Positions 31,620 to 43,254 of a stretch of DNA of 64,000 nucleotides are shown here, piece after piece. Origin of the DNA: Nereocystis luetkeana. Taxonomy: Eukaryota; Sar; Phaeophyceae; Laminariales; Laminariaceae. Positions within the stretch are counted from its first letter, which is position 1. Each line of letters starts with the position of its first letter. The translations under genes and the position numbers were made by a program. A model generated the notes under the pieces. It made no database searches. It saw only the letters and a list, made by a program, of their open reading frames with translations, and was not told the DNA's origin. The DNA lies in the NCBI GenBank assembly GCA_031213475.1, contig JARUPZ010000005.1, forward strand, positions 10,983,260 through 11,047,259, in the 5' to 3' direction.

Positions 31620-33394
31620 CCTAACCCTAACCCTCTCATTATTGCACTGCACAATACGATGTATAACACTAAAGTTGCAGGTACTTTTCCCCCAATTGTC
31701 TTCAAAACGGGAGTGCGGTCCTCCTCCTCCACCACCACCACCCCCACCCCGACCGCCACCCCCACCCCGACCGCCATTCGCGCACCGCGGGTACGCATCA
31801 CTTGTCAAAACAATCCATGCCTCATCCATCCACCCTTGGACATATTGAACGCCTACCAGATGGGGGACGGCAGAGCAACCTCCATCGTTGGCGCAGCTAT
31901 ACAGCGGTAGTTATTGTTGCCGGCGGAGAGGTACGCGCATCGTTTCAACAGCGCTCCCTGCCTGCAACAGCCTCGGACGCATACTGGGCGCAGTTTACCG
32001 GGGGTCCTCTGCAACGGCAAGCCTAGACGTGTCCACTTAGCCATGGGACAGAAAACCGTATGCCTGGTAGAAACCGAAGAAAATATAATTGAATTGAAGA
32101 ACAGACGAACACACCGGGAGTGTTTCAAGCCAGTTGACGGTATGGGGGGTTTTCGCCACAGTGGGCACCTCGTGTCGGTATCTCAAGCTGCAACAAACCT
32201 TACGGAACTGTAGTAAATAGTGCGTCAAGGGACCGGTGCACTAGGGGACCGAACATAGGGTTTGTGCGTGGGAGGCCGATGCCTTAGGGGACCGCATCGA
32301 GCACCGTAGTTCTCAATATAGGGCACCGGGTTGCTAGGGGGCTCTTACCTATTCAGCGACGCCGATATAAGGTTCAATCAGTGGCGGATTTCCCCACGTA
32401 TACCGTCAACGGGTGCGGGATAAGAACCAGAGCACGGGGGTGCGTTCTACGATAGAGGTAGCACATTCCCGCCAAAATTGTTTCCGAATATACGTGGGTT
32501 CCTTAGCCCAAAGTCGCCAGATCGCCAATCTTGTTCAAAACAATGACGTAGTTGGATACTTGGGCCATGGGATTATTCATCGGAACGCGATTTGATTTTT
32601 GCTGAAGTCAGGTTTCGGGTGAAGTATGGATCTCCTCAAGTGAGGACCCTCAGAAAATATAATGCGCATCTCCATCGTAGGACGCCTCACGGTATACGAA
32701 GTAAGTACATTTCGTTGGAAAATGCTAGCGTCTGCCCGTCCGTCGATGGAATGCTACTTCAGACACGTGAGAGCAAAGTCAATACAAGAATAGCTGCTGG
32801 AAAGTACAGTGCGAACGCGTTGCGTGATCACTCTACAGTCCAGCCGCGGTCTCACGCCGAACTAAAAAACAGCATGTATGTGTGGAACAGCAGAAAACTC
32901 AAGCTTCTACCACCAACCATCGGCCGCAAAGAGGCCTCCGCTCTGAACAAAGACCGCTGCAGCACACAGTAACGCTCGGGAACAGGGTTTTGCTGGAAAC
33001 AAGGTTGAGGGTCGCGGTGGTGACATACTTGAGGGACCGAGGTGTCGTGTGCTGCGCCGTCTCATGCTCTTCTCCATAAGAGCGCCAGAATGTGGCTCAA
33101 ACATCTGAATGCAAACTTCGAACAAAGAAATGGCGGTTGGCTTGGGGTATCGTCTCGGACGTCAAGAGGCACGGTCATCAAGGAGAAGGGCATCCCGCTG
33201 CGGGGTTTTGCGGGCGCACACGGGGGTAGAGCGAGAAATATGGATCGGGGCAAATGTCTCATGCCTGGTTGACACACGTCTATCGGGAGAGGGCCATCGC
33301 ACAAATACACGTCGTTCGAAAAGCGCTACAACTGTACGATTGGCGATATTTAGCTTTTATAAGGGGCATTCCCGCGCAATTAAAGGCATTTCAT
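31620..33394. other. Intergenic, nothing recognised
   Basis: CCACCCCGACCG-type repetition at about 31725-31780. From 31.9 to 33.4 kb the sequence has normal complexity, but no motif or splice pattern that I recognise; it could be old element DNA. Confidence 0.4.
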
Positions 33395-35425
33395 GAACTA
33401 TCTACCGACAGCCCATGGACTGCTCAATGACTGCCCACGGACGCCCCACGGACTGCCCATGAACTGCCCACCGACGCCCAACGGGCTGTTCACCGACGCC
33501 CAATGACTGCCCAAGGACTGCCCACGGACTGCCGATGCACTCTACTCTACCCCATGGTCACCACATGGACTGTCTACGGACAATTCACCGACGCTCGACG
33601 GGCCGTCCACGGACTGTCCAAGAGACTGTCTACGAACTGCCCACAGACTGTCCACGGACTGTCCTTAGACTGTCCTCAGACTGTTCACGGACTCTCCACC
33701 GATGCGTCACGGACTCCACGGACGCCCCACAGACTGCGCACGGAACGATGCCCCATGGACTGTCCAAGGACTGCCCTTGGATGCCTCACGGACTGTCAAT
33801 AGATTGTGCACCGATTGCCCACCGACTGTCCACGGACGCCCCGCGGACTCCGCGGATGCCTAAATGCACCATGCACGGACTCTCTGCGGGGTATTCACGG
33901 ACGACCGACGGACGCTCCAACGACTGTTCGCGGACTATCCACGGACGCCTCAACGTCTGTCCGTAGGGTGTCCGCGGGCAACCCACAGCCTGTCCGCCGA
34001 CCTCGCGCGCACTGCCTGGGGACCGTCCGCGGACTGTCCTCGGACTGCCCACACACCGTCAGCAAATGCCCCATGGGCTGTCTACGGCTTGTCCACGGAA
34101 TATTCACGGATGCCCCACGGACTGTCCGTGGGGTGACCGCGGGCGATCCACAGACTGTCTACGGGCTGTCCACAGATGCCTCACGGAATTCACGAATGCC
34201 CCTCAGGACTGTCCACGGACGATCCACGGGCGCTCCACAGGTTCCCTGCGGACTGTCCACGGAGCATCCGTGGACTGCCCACGGACTGTCCGTAGGTTGT
34301 ACGCGGACTATCCACGGGCTGTCAACGGGCTGTCTTTAGGGTGTGCGCGCGGACTATCTACGGGCTGTTCATTACATACGGACTGTCCGCAGACTATCCA
34401 CGGGCTGTCCACGGGCTGTCCACGGGCTGTCAGTAGACGCCCCACGGGCCGTCCACGGACGAACCACGGACTATCCACGGAGCGTCCACGGATTATCCAT
34501 GGACGCCGCACTGAATGTCCGCGCACACCCAACGGACTGTCCAAGAACGCCCATCGGAGTGTTCATGGGGTATTGGCGAGCTGTCAGCGGGCTGTCCACG
34601 GACTGTCCACGGACTACCCACGGACTGCCCATGAACGCCCGACGGACTCTGTGGACGCCCCACCGACTGCCCACGAACTGTCCACAGCCTAGCCTCGAAC
34701 ACCCCATGGTCGGCCCATGGACTGTTAACAGACTACTCGCGGACGCTCCACGTTAGCCCTTGGGCTGTCCGCCGACGATCCGCGGGCTACCCAAGGAGTA
34801 TGGACTGTCCGTGGACCCTTCACGGACGCCCCACGGACAGCCCACAAACTGTACACGGACGCCCCACGGACTATCCGCGGGCTACCCACGGACACCTGAT
34901 GGACACCTAACGGACTATCCACGAACTGTTCGCGGGTGGTCCACGCACCGTCCGTGGGCTGCCCACGGGCTGCCCACGGAATACTCACGGAAAACCTATG
35001 AACTGCCCACGGACGATCTACAGATTATCGACGGACTGTCGACGGACTGTCCATGGATGCCCTAGGCCACGGACTGTGGACGAACTGTCACATAACTATC
35101 CACGAACTATCCACGAACTGTCCACGGACTGTCCGCAGATGATCAATGGACTATATGGACTCCCCACGTACTGCCTACGGCCTGTCCGCCAACTTTCCAC
35201 GGACTGTTCGCAGCCTATCCACGGGCACCCCACGAACTGTCCGTGAGGTGCCCACGGACTATCCACAGGCTGTGAGCAGGGTGTTCACGCACTATCCATG
35301 AACTGCACATGCCGTGTCGGCGGACTACTCACGGGTGCCGCACGGACTGCCGACGGACTGTCATTGGACAGTCCAAGATCTGTCCGCGGACTGTCCGCGG
35401 ACGCCCCACGGACTGTAAATTGATT
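33395..35425 (+). repeat. 11-bp satellite, forward half
   Basis: About 185 degenerate units of ACTGTCCACGG, with frequent variants ACGCCCCACGG and ACTGCCCACGG. Because 11 is coprime to 3, each plus frame cycles through all phases and reads the same 11-residue repeat, DCPRTVHGLST. That explains overlapping long frames in several registers. There is no start context or flanking exon structure, so I treat it as satellite rather than a gene. Confidence 0.93.
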
Positions 35426-36290
35426 ACCCACGCACAGTCCGTGGGGCGTCTGTGGATTATCCATGGGCAGGCGATCCTTGCATGGGCAGTCCGTGGGTCG
35501 CCCGTGAACACCCTACAGACATACCGTGGGCAGTCCCTGGATGGTCCGTGTAAAGTCCGCAGAAAGTCCGTGAGGGATTTGTGCATAGTCCACGAACAAT
35601 TTGTGGACTATTCGTGGGGCGCTCGTGGAGTCGGCGGGGTGTCTGTTGGGCGTCCGTGGAGCGTCCGTAGACAGTTCGCGGACAGTCTGCGGACAGTCCG
35701 CGTGAACAGTCGATGGACGCCCCACCGACAGTCTGTGGAGCGTCCCGATAGTCTGTGGAGCGTCCGCCGATAGTTCGCTGACAGTTCAGAGGGCGTCCGT
35801 GGATAACCCGCGAGCAGTCCGTGCACAGTCCGTAGGGCGTCCGTGTGATCCGAGGGGCGCTCGTAGAGAGTACATGGACAGCCCCTGGACAGCCAGCGGA
35901 TAGTTTGTTGGGTGTCTGTGCGAACAGTCCGTGGACAGTCCGTGGATAGCCCGCGGACACCACACGGTCCGTTCGTGGGATGTCCATGTACAGGCCGCGA
36001 ACAGTTGTCCCTAGACAGTCCGTGGACAATTCGCTGATTGTCTGCTGACACCCCACGGGCAGTCCGCTGCGCGTCTGTGGATAATCCGTGGACAGTCCGC
36101 GAGCAGTCCATGGAACGCCAGTGGATAGCCCACGGACAGTTCGTGGGGCATGCATAGAGTCCGTGGGGCGTTCGTTGATACTCCGTGGACACTCCGTGGA
36201 CAGCCCGTGGACAGTGCGCTTGGCGCCCGTTGGCAGTCCGTGGTCAGTCCATGCGGCGTCAGTGCATGGGCAGTGGGACGTCCGAGCACA
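35426..36290 (-). repeat. 11-bp satellite, inverted half
   Basis: The same units in reverse complement (TCCGTGGACAG). The switch lies between about 35415 and 35440. On the minus strand this half encodes the same 11-residue repeat (open frames of 194 and 232 codons). Confidence 0.92.
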
Positions 36291-36905
36291 CTCCTACGTG
36301 GTCAGTCCGTGAAATTCACATGAAACGCAAGAAAGAGGCCCATACAGAAATTGGACAGCATAGCCGTCGCCAGGAAACCGTGCTGAGAACGTCTCGTCAC
36401 TATATTCCGCAAGGCAGGCTCCAAGACGATAGGCACCACCAGGTGTAATCAGGAGTCCAGACCCACAGAGCCCCGACCCAGAGCGGCTCTGGTTTGCGTC
36501 GTCAATAATACTTAGTGCGTGGCTACCGCGGTTTATTGTGAAAGTGGGCGGGGAGAGCAGAAGGACAGAACCTGTTACATGACACAACCAGTATCTTGTT
36601 ACCCTCTGTGTTTCACTCCTACTAAGGTTGACAAAACAATATATATCCGCATCTTCAGCAGCACACCTGTAAGCTTCTTCTGTCTTCACGAAGCGTACTC
36701 GTTCGTACTTGTATCAAACGATGCGCAACACAAACATAGACCTCAACAGCAGATAGTAGGAAATACTTCGTCGCTTGGGTGTTTTCCCCCCCAGAGCACA
36801 GAGGAGGCGTTGCATACGTCAGGTGGAAGCCAAACCCGGCGGGCGTAGGTGATGTGGATGCAGCGCCGTTGTCTGTGGGGTTCAACATTTGACGCAAACA
36901 AGCGC
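36291..36905. other. Non-coding, nothing recognised
   Basis: Unique sequence leaving the satellite. No gene is supported. Confidence 0.35.
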
Positions 36906-37030
36906 CAGGAGAAGGAGGAGGAGGAGAAGGAGAAGGAGAAGGAAAAGGAAAAGGAAAAGGAGAAGGAGGAGGAGGAGAAGGAGAAGGAGAAGGACCATCC
37001 ACCACTACCCCCACCACCACCACCACCACC
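36906..37030 (+). repeat. GGAGAA purine tract followed by CCACCA tract
   Basis: Simple GAGGAGAAGG and GGAAAA repetition (about 36906-36994), then CCACCACC. The long Lys/Glu, Arg or Ser/Phe-Pro frames across it are low-complexity artefacts. Confidence 0.85.
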
Positions 37031-38079
37031 CCCACCAGGGTTCCTGTCTCGCCCCGCTCCACCGTCGGCCCCTCTCCCTTCCTGCTTCGTCCGGCGTTGA
37101 GTGCGTCTGGTGGACTGTTGGGCCACAACGTGCTGTTGTGCTGCTTGTTTTCTACAGACAGGCTCCAACTCTTTGTCTTGAAGACCCGGCGACACGAAAA
37201 CCTCCATAAAAATGTTGTACACGCCCTACCGTGCTTTTGAAATCCGTTGCGGCGTACGGCGTACGGGGTACGCGACAAGATCTCGAAACGGGTCCCTATA
37301 AAAGGACTTCGTCAAAATTTGAAGACTGCCTATTGTTGGGATACGACGATGTCAATCGGCGTGGCCTCCGATGGGATATAAAACGGACATATCGATATTG
37401 GTCGCGCGAGCCAGGTCACTACTGTAGAATTTACTCGTATCCCAAGTAGTCACCGTGCTCGCTTCACATTTCCTGAGATTTCGTCTGCCTTCCAAACTCG
37501 TCTGGGCGGTGCGAGCTGATAAGCTGGTTCTTGTATGCTGATACGCCTCGAGCGCGCATATACCGTAGTAGTGTGAGCTGACCCCGAAGACAAGGGCGGT
37601 CGCGGCTACCAGAGCAACGCACACCAAGAGACAGCAGGGCGTGGTAATGTATCAAGCGCAGTACATTGAATACGCGAGGGCAGTACGCACCGTTTTGTAC
37701 TCCGATGGAAGAGCCGGGTAGTCCCGGGTGGACAAAAAGAGACAGGAAAGGAAATCGGCCAAATAGAGAGAAATATATGTATAGAGAGAGGGCGAGTGAA
37801 GTAAAAAACGAGAGACAGAGCTGAGAAACACTTCGCGACGACTTCCCGCCGCAGCACCAGCGATGCATGCTACCCGTTGAAGCCCTTCCGGTAGGCAACA
37901 CCTTCATGATATCCTGCACCAGTTTATCATTCTGTCTCAACAAAAGCTGTGTCACGTAACGTCTCACACGCCACTTTGTGCGGCCTCCTAAAAACCACGT
38001 CACGGAAGGAGTCTTGGAAGGCCTCCCATAAGCCGCGCCATGAAGCTTTGAATGGCCTGGACCAATTGTCCAATCGCAA
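37031..38079. other. Non-coding, nothing recognised
   Basis: A 218-codon minus-strand open frame crosses much of this stretch (37464-38120) but lacks any recognisable motif and its composition is mixed. I do not call it. Confidence 0.35.
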
Positions 38080-38690
38080 CTTGCTGCTATGGTATCACAC
38101 TGGAAGCCCGCAAATTCCAAGTTTCCAGCGTTTTGGACTACGAGAAAGGGCTGATGTGAAACTTGGATGGAATTCGCGCGTGGGAAAACAGGAGACGAGT
38201 CGAGAGTCGAGAACCTCCTCCTGCCAGTCTGTTTCGTTCGTCTGAGATTGGGTCGGCAAAATACAAAGAGCTTACAAAGAACAAGTGAGTGGCAACGCTG
38301 AGGCCCCGTACCTTACCCTGAAAGATAATACGTAGAGCATATGTGTCGATGTGAGGTTTTAGAAGCCGCATATTCGATTCGTCCTGTAGTTTATGGGAAT
38401 CGGTGGTTCCACAAACAAAATCTTCCCATGTTTCTGTATGTGCAGCTCATCAGGGCGGGTTAGTGTTGTGGCATCGCACTGAATGCTTGCAATGGCCCAT
38501 GTTTCAGCTTTTGGAAATACGGGAATGGGACGGCGGAATATGTATTGGATGGCATTCGCTTGTAGGGCAAACAGGGGACAGGTAAAGAAACAAGTGCCCC
38601 CCTCCTGCTAGTGTTCCTCGTCCGTCTCCAACTAGACTCACACGACAAATGCGTAGCTCTACAAGCAAACGCAACTGAGGGACAACGCGG
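38080..38690 (+). repeat. Diverged tandem duplication, period about 379 bp
   Basis: The copy at about 38080-38300 aligns with about 38459-38690: tggtatcacactgg versus tggcatcgcactga, ttggatggaattcgcgcgtg versus ttggatggcattcgcttgta, and a shared cctcctgc block. Old duplication, no recognised product. Confidence 0.65.
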
Positions 38691-40189
38691 AAGGCGCTTG
38701 ATAAACAAACCTGGAAGGGGATATGCGTGCGTGGGCCAGGCCTACTACACCCAGGATAGCCACGGCAGTGCGTCAGGTCGTCTCAGACAAGCCTTGCCGC
38801 GTGGTTTAATGAAAACGTCGAAATGCCTTTTAAGCATTTTTTTTGCTTGAACAAGATGAAACAGCTTGCTTGCACCACATGACCTAAAAGAAATGCGCCA
38901 CTCAATCTAATCGGAACTGCGCCAGTTTTAGTCGCCATGGAGCTGAAGGCACGTCACATTAACCTCTTTAGCTGAACCGCCTGCCCCCCTGCAGGCGTCT
39001 TCACATTATGTCCTATCACTCCGTCGGGTGGTATACAGTGCGTCAGGTGGTCTAATTCAAGTTTCGGGGGCTACCTACAGCATGCACTTGTTTCGAGAAA
39101 ATATTTTTACATACTCTCATACAATCAGCTCCATCCTACCCCGTCAATACTGCGCCACGTTACAACCTACAAGCTACGCGACGTGCATCTCGAAAGATAC
39201 AAGCCTCGCCAATCCCTGCAAGCTTGATACATAAACGCCACATATCATGTAATACAAATATCCCAGCTGGACCACGTGGCCTCCAAACCGTGAATCACAC
39301 GGCCTACAAATGGCCAAGCCGTGTAATTTGCTGCAAGCTGAGTCTTGCCTCCATACAATAAAAGCCGATGTTCAGCTTATCACCTCCCACTTATTGTTGT
39401 ACGATTTCCTGTCCAGCCCCGCTCTAAGCAGCCCCCCCCCCACGGTGGTGCGTAGCTGAATTAAGGCCGTACGCTTGACCGATGTTCAATGGGAGGTTAA
39501 AGCTACTCGGCGTTCTTCAGCACGTCGGCATGTAACCCCCCCCCCCCGTCCCCAGTATAACCCCCCCCTTACCATTTTATTTAGTCGAAAACCTACCATT
39601 ACGTGCACTACACGTAAGAGGTCCCAAGCCTGTTTGACGATCTATTCTAGCGGCGCATGCTCGGTCCCCTTGCCTACCAAGCCAAAGCAATTACCTTGAG
39701 AGTTGCCTATTTTGAAAAGCTCCCACCCTGTTTGGTTAAGTTGCTGGTCTTGCCGCTTCGCTTGCACCATCTAGAAGCGGCGTTGCAGCCACAGAACGCT
39801 CTAGACACCTCGTGCCCCCACACATCATAGTCTCCCGTCCCTGTTTCTGAACCCCACCGAACACTCCGCCGCAAAATGTAGTTATCGTCATGCGGCTTTT
39901 ACGCGGGGGCGGGTATCGAATGAAAACCACCAACTTTGCTTGTCTGACGGTAGTTTTATATCAGGACCCCATTGGCTATGTCGAAGCTAACCATCGGGAA
40001 ACTCCGGGGCCATGGCATTTTTGAACGCAGAGCACGCACCCATGAATTCATCCCATATAATATAGACTAGAGAAGCGCACACCACCGAGACCGCCAGTTC
40101 TACTTAACTCCTGTTTGATGATCTTTGGTCTTTCATTCTTGCCTACAGACGCTCGGTACACAGCTACGCAAAACAAATGTGGCGCTCTA
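38691..40189. other. Non-coding, nothing recognised
   Basis: C runs near 39430 and 39540. A short shared phrase (cagtgcgtcaggt) lies at about 38768 and 39038. This may include the 3' UTR of the gene ending at 40190. Confidence 0.4.
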
Positions 40190-41450
40190 CTAAGGCTCCA
40201 AGCCTAAATCACGCATGGCGGCCTCGTAGATTGCCATCTTCTTCGCTGCCTCCTGCACCTCGTAGTCGGATGGTGGTGGGAGCCTGTCACCAGGACTGTC
40301 GAGTTCGGGGAACCCTCTGCCGGAGGGCCAGGTGCTCTCGTCGGGGAACGAGGCCGGCTGCGCCTCGACCCAGCCCTCCTCCATCCCGGTCTCTCGTCGC
40401 CGCTCAATCGCATCTAGACGTTCTTGGTTGCGTCGCTGTCGTTCCTCCAGGGGAACCGTCGTTGACATGTTGCCCCACCTGGGCTCGCATGGGCTGGTCC
40501 GGTCAGGCGGGGCTTCCGACTCGATCGCCGATTGTGCTTTGGGAGCAACGGGAATCAAACCGAGCACCAGTTTTAGCTCTCGCTCTTTCTTGGTCGACGA
40601 TATCGCTTGGGTGTAGGCCCCGCTCTTCCCGGCAGTACCCTCCTTGATACCGTCCGAGCGCGGGTGAGTCTCGAGTTCTCGTGCTATCTCAGTCAGTGAC
40701 ATCTGGCAGACAGGTACTTGAACCCCTTTCTCCAATGTGGTGTCACCGCCTATGCCTTCAGGAGGAGTGTGAGCGTCCTCCATACTAGCCCCCTCAGCAG
40801 ACGAACGCTTACGGGACAGCGGTGCCGTCCACTCAGTGACACCGTCTCCGATGCCTTTCGATTGCGCGCGACCTTCGAACGCTCGTTCGCTCTCGGCCGG
40901 CGATATCTGAGGAGCAAACGCCCCTTTCTCCTCAGCGATAATCCCTCCGACGCCTTCCGGACGCGGGTGGCCATCGTCAGAATCTGCAAGCAGAAACGAG
41001 TCTCGCCCGAGACGATCCAACTTGATTCCTATCGGAGACGCCGAGCTCTCGCGCAGGTCCACGCTGTCACCCTTAAATCCCTTCATTCCCCGGTCTGTCA
41101 TGTCATGGATAGACGTGCTGCCGTCGTGGGGAGGCCCACCGTGACCACCGTCGATGTATTTGGTTTGCGTACCACCCAAACCTGCTGACGACGCCCCGCC
41201 GATGCCCAACTCGGATAGGCCACCCGGCGATGTGGCGTTGGTGAAGGATAGGGGCGAGTATGCGTCCGGAGCTGAGGCGTCCGAGCCTCGAGTGTAAAGG
41301 ACTGGTATGTTGACGACAGATGGGCCGTCGACAACAGATGCCCCACTCGCGGGGAGGTCAGATGCCGGGGTGCTCGAGTGTGTAGAGCCTGTCTCGGGGC
41401 TGGTATTCGGAGGGTTGGCCGAGGCAGAAACATTGGCCAATCGAGGACCT
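40190..41450 (-). CDS. 33-residue-repeat protein, module B (downstream half)
   Basis: Open frame to a TAG at 40190, about 416 residues. It repeats the architecture of module A: a Thr/Ser/Pro-rich start, LSELGIGGASSAGLGGTQTK, SIHDMTDRGMKGF, then four 33-35-residue repeats with the pattern G-I/V-G-G-x(5)-K-G-x(6)-I-S-x-x-E-x-E-R. It ends in a charged helix (LEERQRRNQERLDAIERRRE) and a Pro-rich tail. The upstream join to module A is broken by a frame change of 2 bases and a TAA just upstream at about 41453, so it may be a pseudogenised half. No domain is recognised. Confidence 0.6.
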
Positions 41451-43254
41451 TAGATTGGACGGAGTTCACGCGCCGCATCGATATGATATATCGCATGGCT
41501 CGATGAGTAGATTTCCGGCTGCTGCTAACAGGGTCGTCGGTGGCACCACGTTCCTTTCTGTTGCCCTCCCCCGACGCCTTGGCCTCGGAACGGACGGGTA
41601 CGGGAGCAGCAGATCTAAACTGAGTAGGCGGCGAGACAGGAGCGGGCAAAGATAGGCCCGGGCCACAATCACCCCCGCTGTCCAGCGCCCTTTCCGCCAC
41701 CACCAGTCTTGCGCAGCCGGTTGATTTCTCCTCCGAATACACCTGACGCGGACAGCTCCCGATATCCCTAGTGGCCCCCCTCTTGATGATACCCGAACGC
41801 CCGTGTTTGTCGAGTTGTTGCTCTGCGCCGGTCGGTGACACCTGATATTGAGACTGTTCCTTCTCTTCAACAAACTCACCCCTAATGCTTTCCGAAAACG
41901 CGTGCGCTTCGAGTTCGTGTTCCCTTTCGTTTGACGAAATTCGGTCGGCAGACGTACCCTTCCCCGCAGTAGCACTGCCTCCGATGCGGCCGGAACGTGC
42001 GTGAGCCTCAAGCCCTCGTTCGTTGGCGGCCGACGATAGACGACAGGCAGCCGTCTCCTCTTCCTCGACACTGATGTGGACAGTGTCTTTCAAAGGCGGG
42101 TCAGCCTCGAGCTCTCCTTCTGGTTCGGCGGGTGACATCTGGGAAGCACACTCCCCCTTCCCGTCAGTATCGCCCAACCCGATGTCGTCCGCAAGTGCGT
42201 GAGCTTCTGGACCCGTCTCTATCGACGGCATACGGCCGGAAGACGATCTCTTCTTCTCAACAACGCCGCCTTCGATGCCGCCCGAAGGCGGGTGGCCATT
42301 GTCCGAGTGTACAAGCAGAGACGAGTCGAACCTGAGACGATCGTCGTCGGCGTTTCGTCCCATCGGCGGCAATGAGCTCGCGCGCGGTTCCACGCTGCAG
42401 CTCTCCCACTCTTCCATCCCTTGGTCTCGTATGTCATGGCTAGACGTGTTGTCGTCGTGGTAATGCCCGCTGCTGCCGCCATCGATATACTCGGTTACCA
42501 CACCGCCCCAGCGACCCGACGACGCCTCACCTACGTCTAAATCGGATAGCCCGCCCAGTGATGTGGCTTTGGTGAAGCCCTCCGGCAGCACGGTCCAGCA
42601 GGCAGAGTGGGTAGAGGAGGAGGGGGATGGCGTGTCGGGGGATGGCGATTCGGAGACTGATGCGCCCGGACCTGGTAAGCCAGGGCCTGATGATTGAGAG
42701 GCTGGCTGCTCGGAGACAGGTGCGCCAGTCGTTGGGGCGCCAGATACAGGCGCACTCGAGCGTGTAGAGCCCGCCTCGAGGCCCGGCACGGCAGGCTTGG
42801 TCGAGGCGCAAGGATTGGACTCTCCAAGGCCTATCGCATGTCTGAGCTCGCGGTCAGCCTCCGAGGATCGCTCATCGCGGCAAGTACGTTCGCTGCTGTT
42901 GTTGACAGGGTCATGGGTGGCACCACTCTCTCGCCTGCTACCCTCTTTGGACGCTGTGGTCTCGGACGAAGAGGACACGGAAGCAACGGGACTCAACCTG
43001 GCCGGTGGCACAACGTGAGGTGAGGTCAGGTTTCGCTCCCCGCCGTTGTCCCATTCCCTGCTTTCCCCAAGCGATGTATCTCCGCCTGATGAGGTTTCGG
43101 GGCTGAGGCTGAGGCGGGTGGGTCCACTGAGTTTGACTGGCATCGCGATTACATCCGATGCCGACGCGTCCTTGTCTCTGTACCCATACGTCGGTGGAAA
43201 AGAAGACTGGTGATGTGACTCTACCTCGGCCACTGGGGAACGTGGTGACAACAT
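41098..43254 (-). CDS. 33-residue-repeat protein, module A (ATG at 43254)
   Basis: Begins MLSPRSPVAEVE and is hydrophilic, rich in Ser, Glu, Gly and Pro, with no signal peptide or membrane segment. After a Pro/Ser linker it has LSDLDVGEASSGRWGGVVTE, SHDIRDQGMEEW, then six tandem 33-residue repeats. Two clear units start RSGRIGGSATAGKG and FSESIRGEFVEEKE, and units tend to end E-x-E-L-E-A-H-A. From about 41520 down to its stop at 41098 this frame leaves the frame homologous to module B, so the last about 140 codons are probably spurious. Function unknown; repeat regularity suggests a structural, coiled-coil or disordered protein. Confidence 0.65.
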   Translation of the reverse strand: MLSPRSPVAEVESHHQSSFPPTYGYRDKDASASDVIAMPVKLSGPTRLSLSPETSSGGDTSLGESREWDNGGERNLTSPHVVPPARLSPVASVSSSSETTASKEGSRRESGATHDPVNNSSERTCRDERSSEADRELRHAIGLGESNPCASTKPAVPGLEAGSTRSSAPVSGAPTTGAPVSEQPASQSSGPGLPGPGASVSESPSPDTPSPSSSTHSACWTVLPEGFTKATSLGGLSDLDVGEASSGRWGGVVTEYIDGGSSGHYHDDNTSSHDIRDQGMEEWESCSVEPRASSLPPMGRNADDDRLRFDSSLLVHSDNGHPPSGGIEGGVVEKKRSSSGRMPSIETGPEAHALADDIGLGDTDGKGECASQMSPAEPEGELEADPPLKDTVHISVEEEETAACRLSSAANERGLEAHARSGRIGGSATAGKGTSADRISSNEREHELEAHAFSESIRGEFVEEKEQSQYQVSPTGAEQQLDKHGRSGIIKRGATRDIGSCPRQVYSEEKSTGCARLVVAERALDSGGDCGPGLSLPAPVSPPTQFRSAAPVPVRSEAKASGEGNRKERGATDDPVSSSRKSTHRAMRYIISMRRVNSVQSKVLDWPMFLPRPTLRIPAPRQALHTRAPRHLTSPRVGHLLSTAHLSSTYQSFTLEARTPQLRTHTRPYPSPTPHRRVAYPSWASAGRRQQVWVVRKPNTSTVVTVGLPTTAARLSMT

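Noticed and set aside
33535-36192. Several 130-230-codon frames with a DCPRTVHGLST repeat, as candidate repeat-protein genes
   Set aside because: The same peptide appears in all frames because the period is 11 bp; no start context, introns or flanking unique coding sequence was seen. Kept as a finding, not a gene.
33395-36290. CRISPR-like regular array
   Set aside because: Units are only 11 bp, degenerate, without spacers, and in a eukaryotic-type genome.
37464-38120. 218-codon minus frame
   Set aside because: Overlaps a diverged tandem duplication; no motif or start and splice support.
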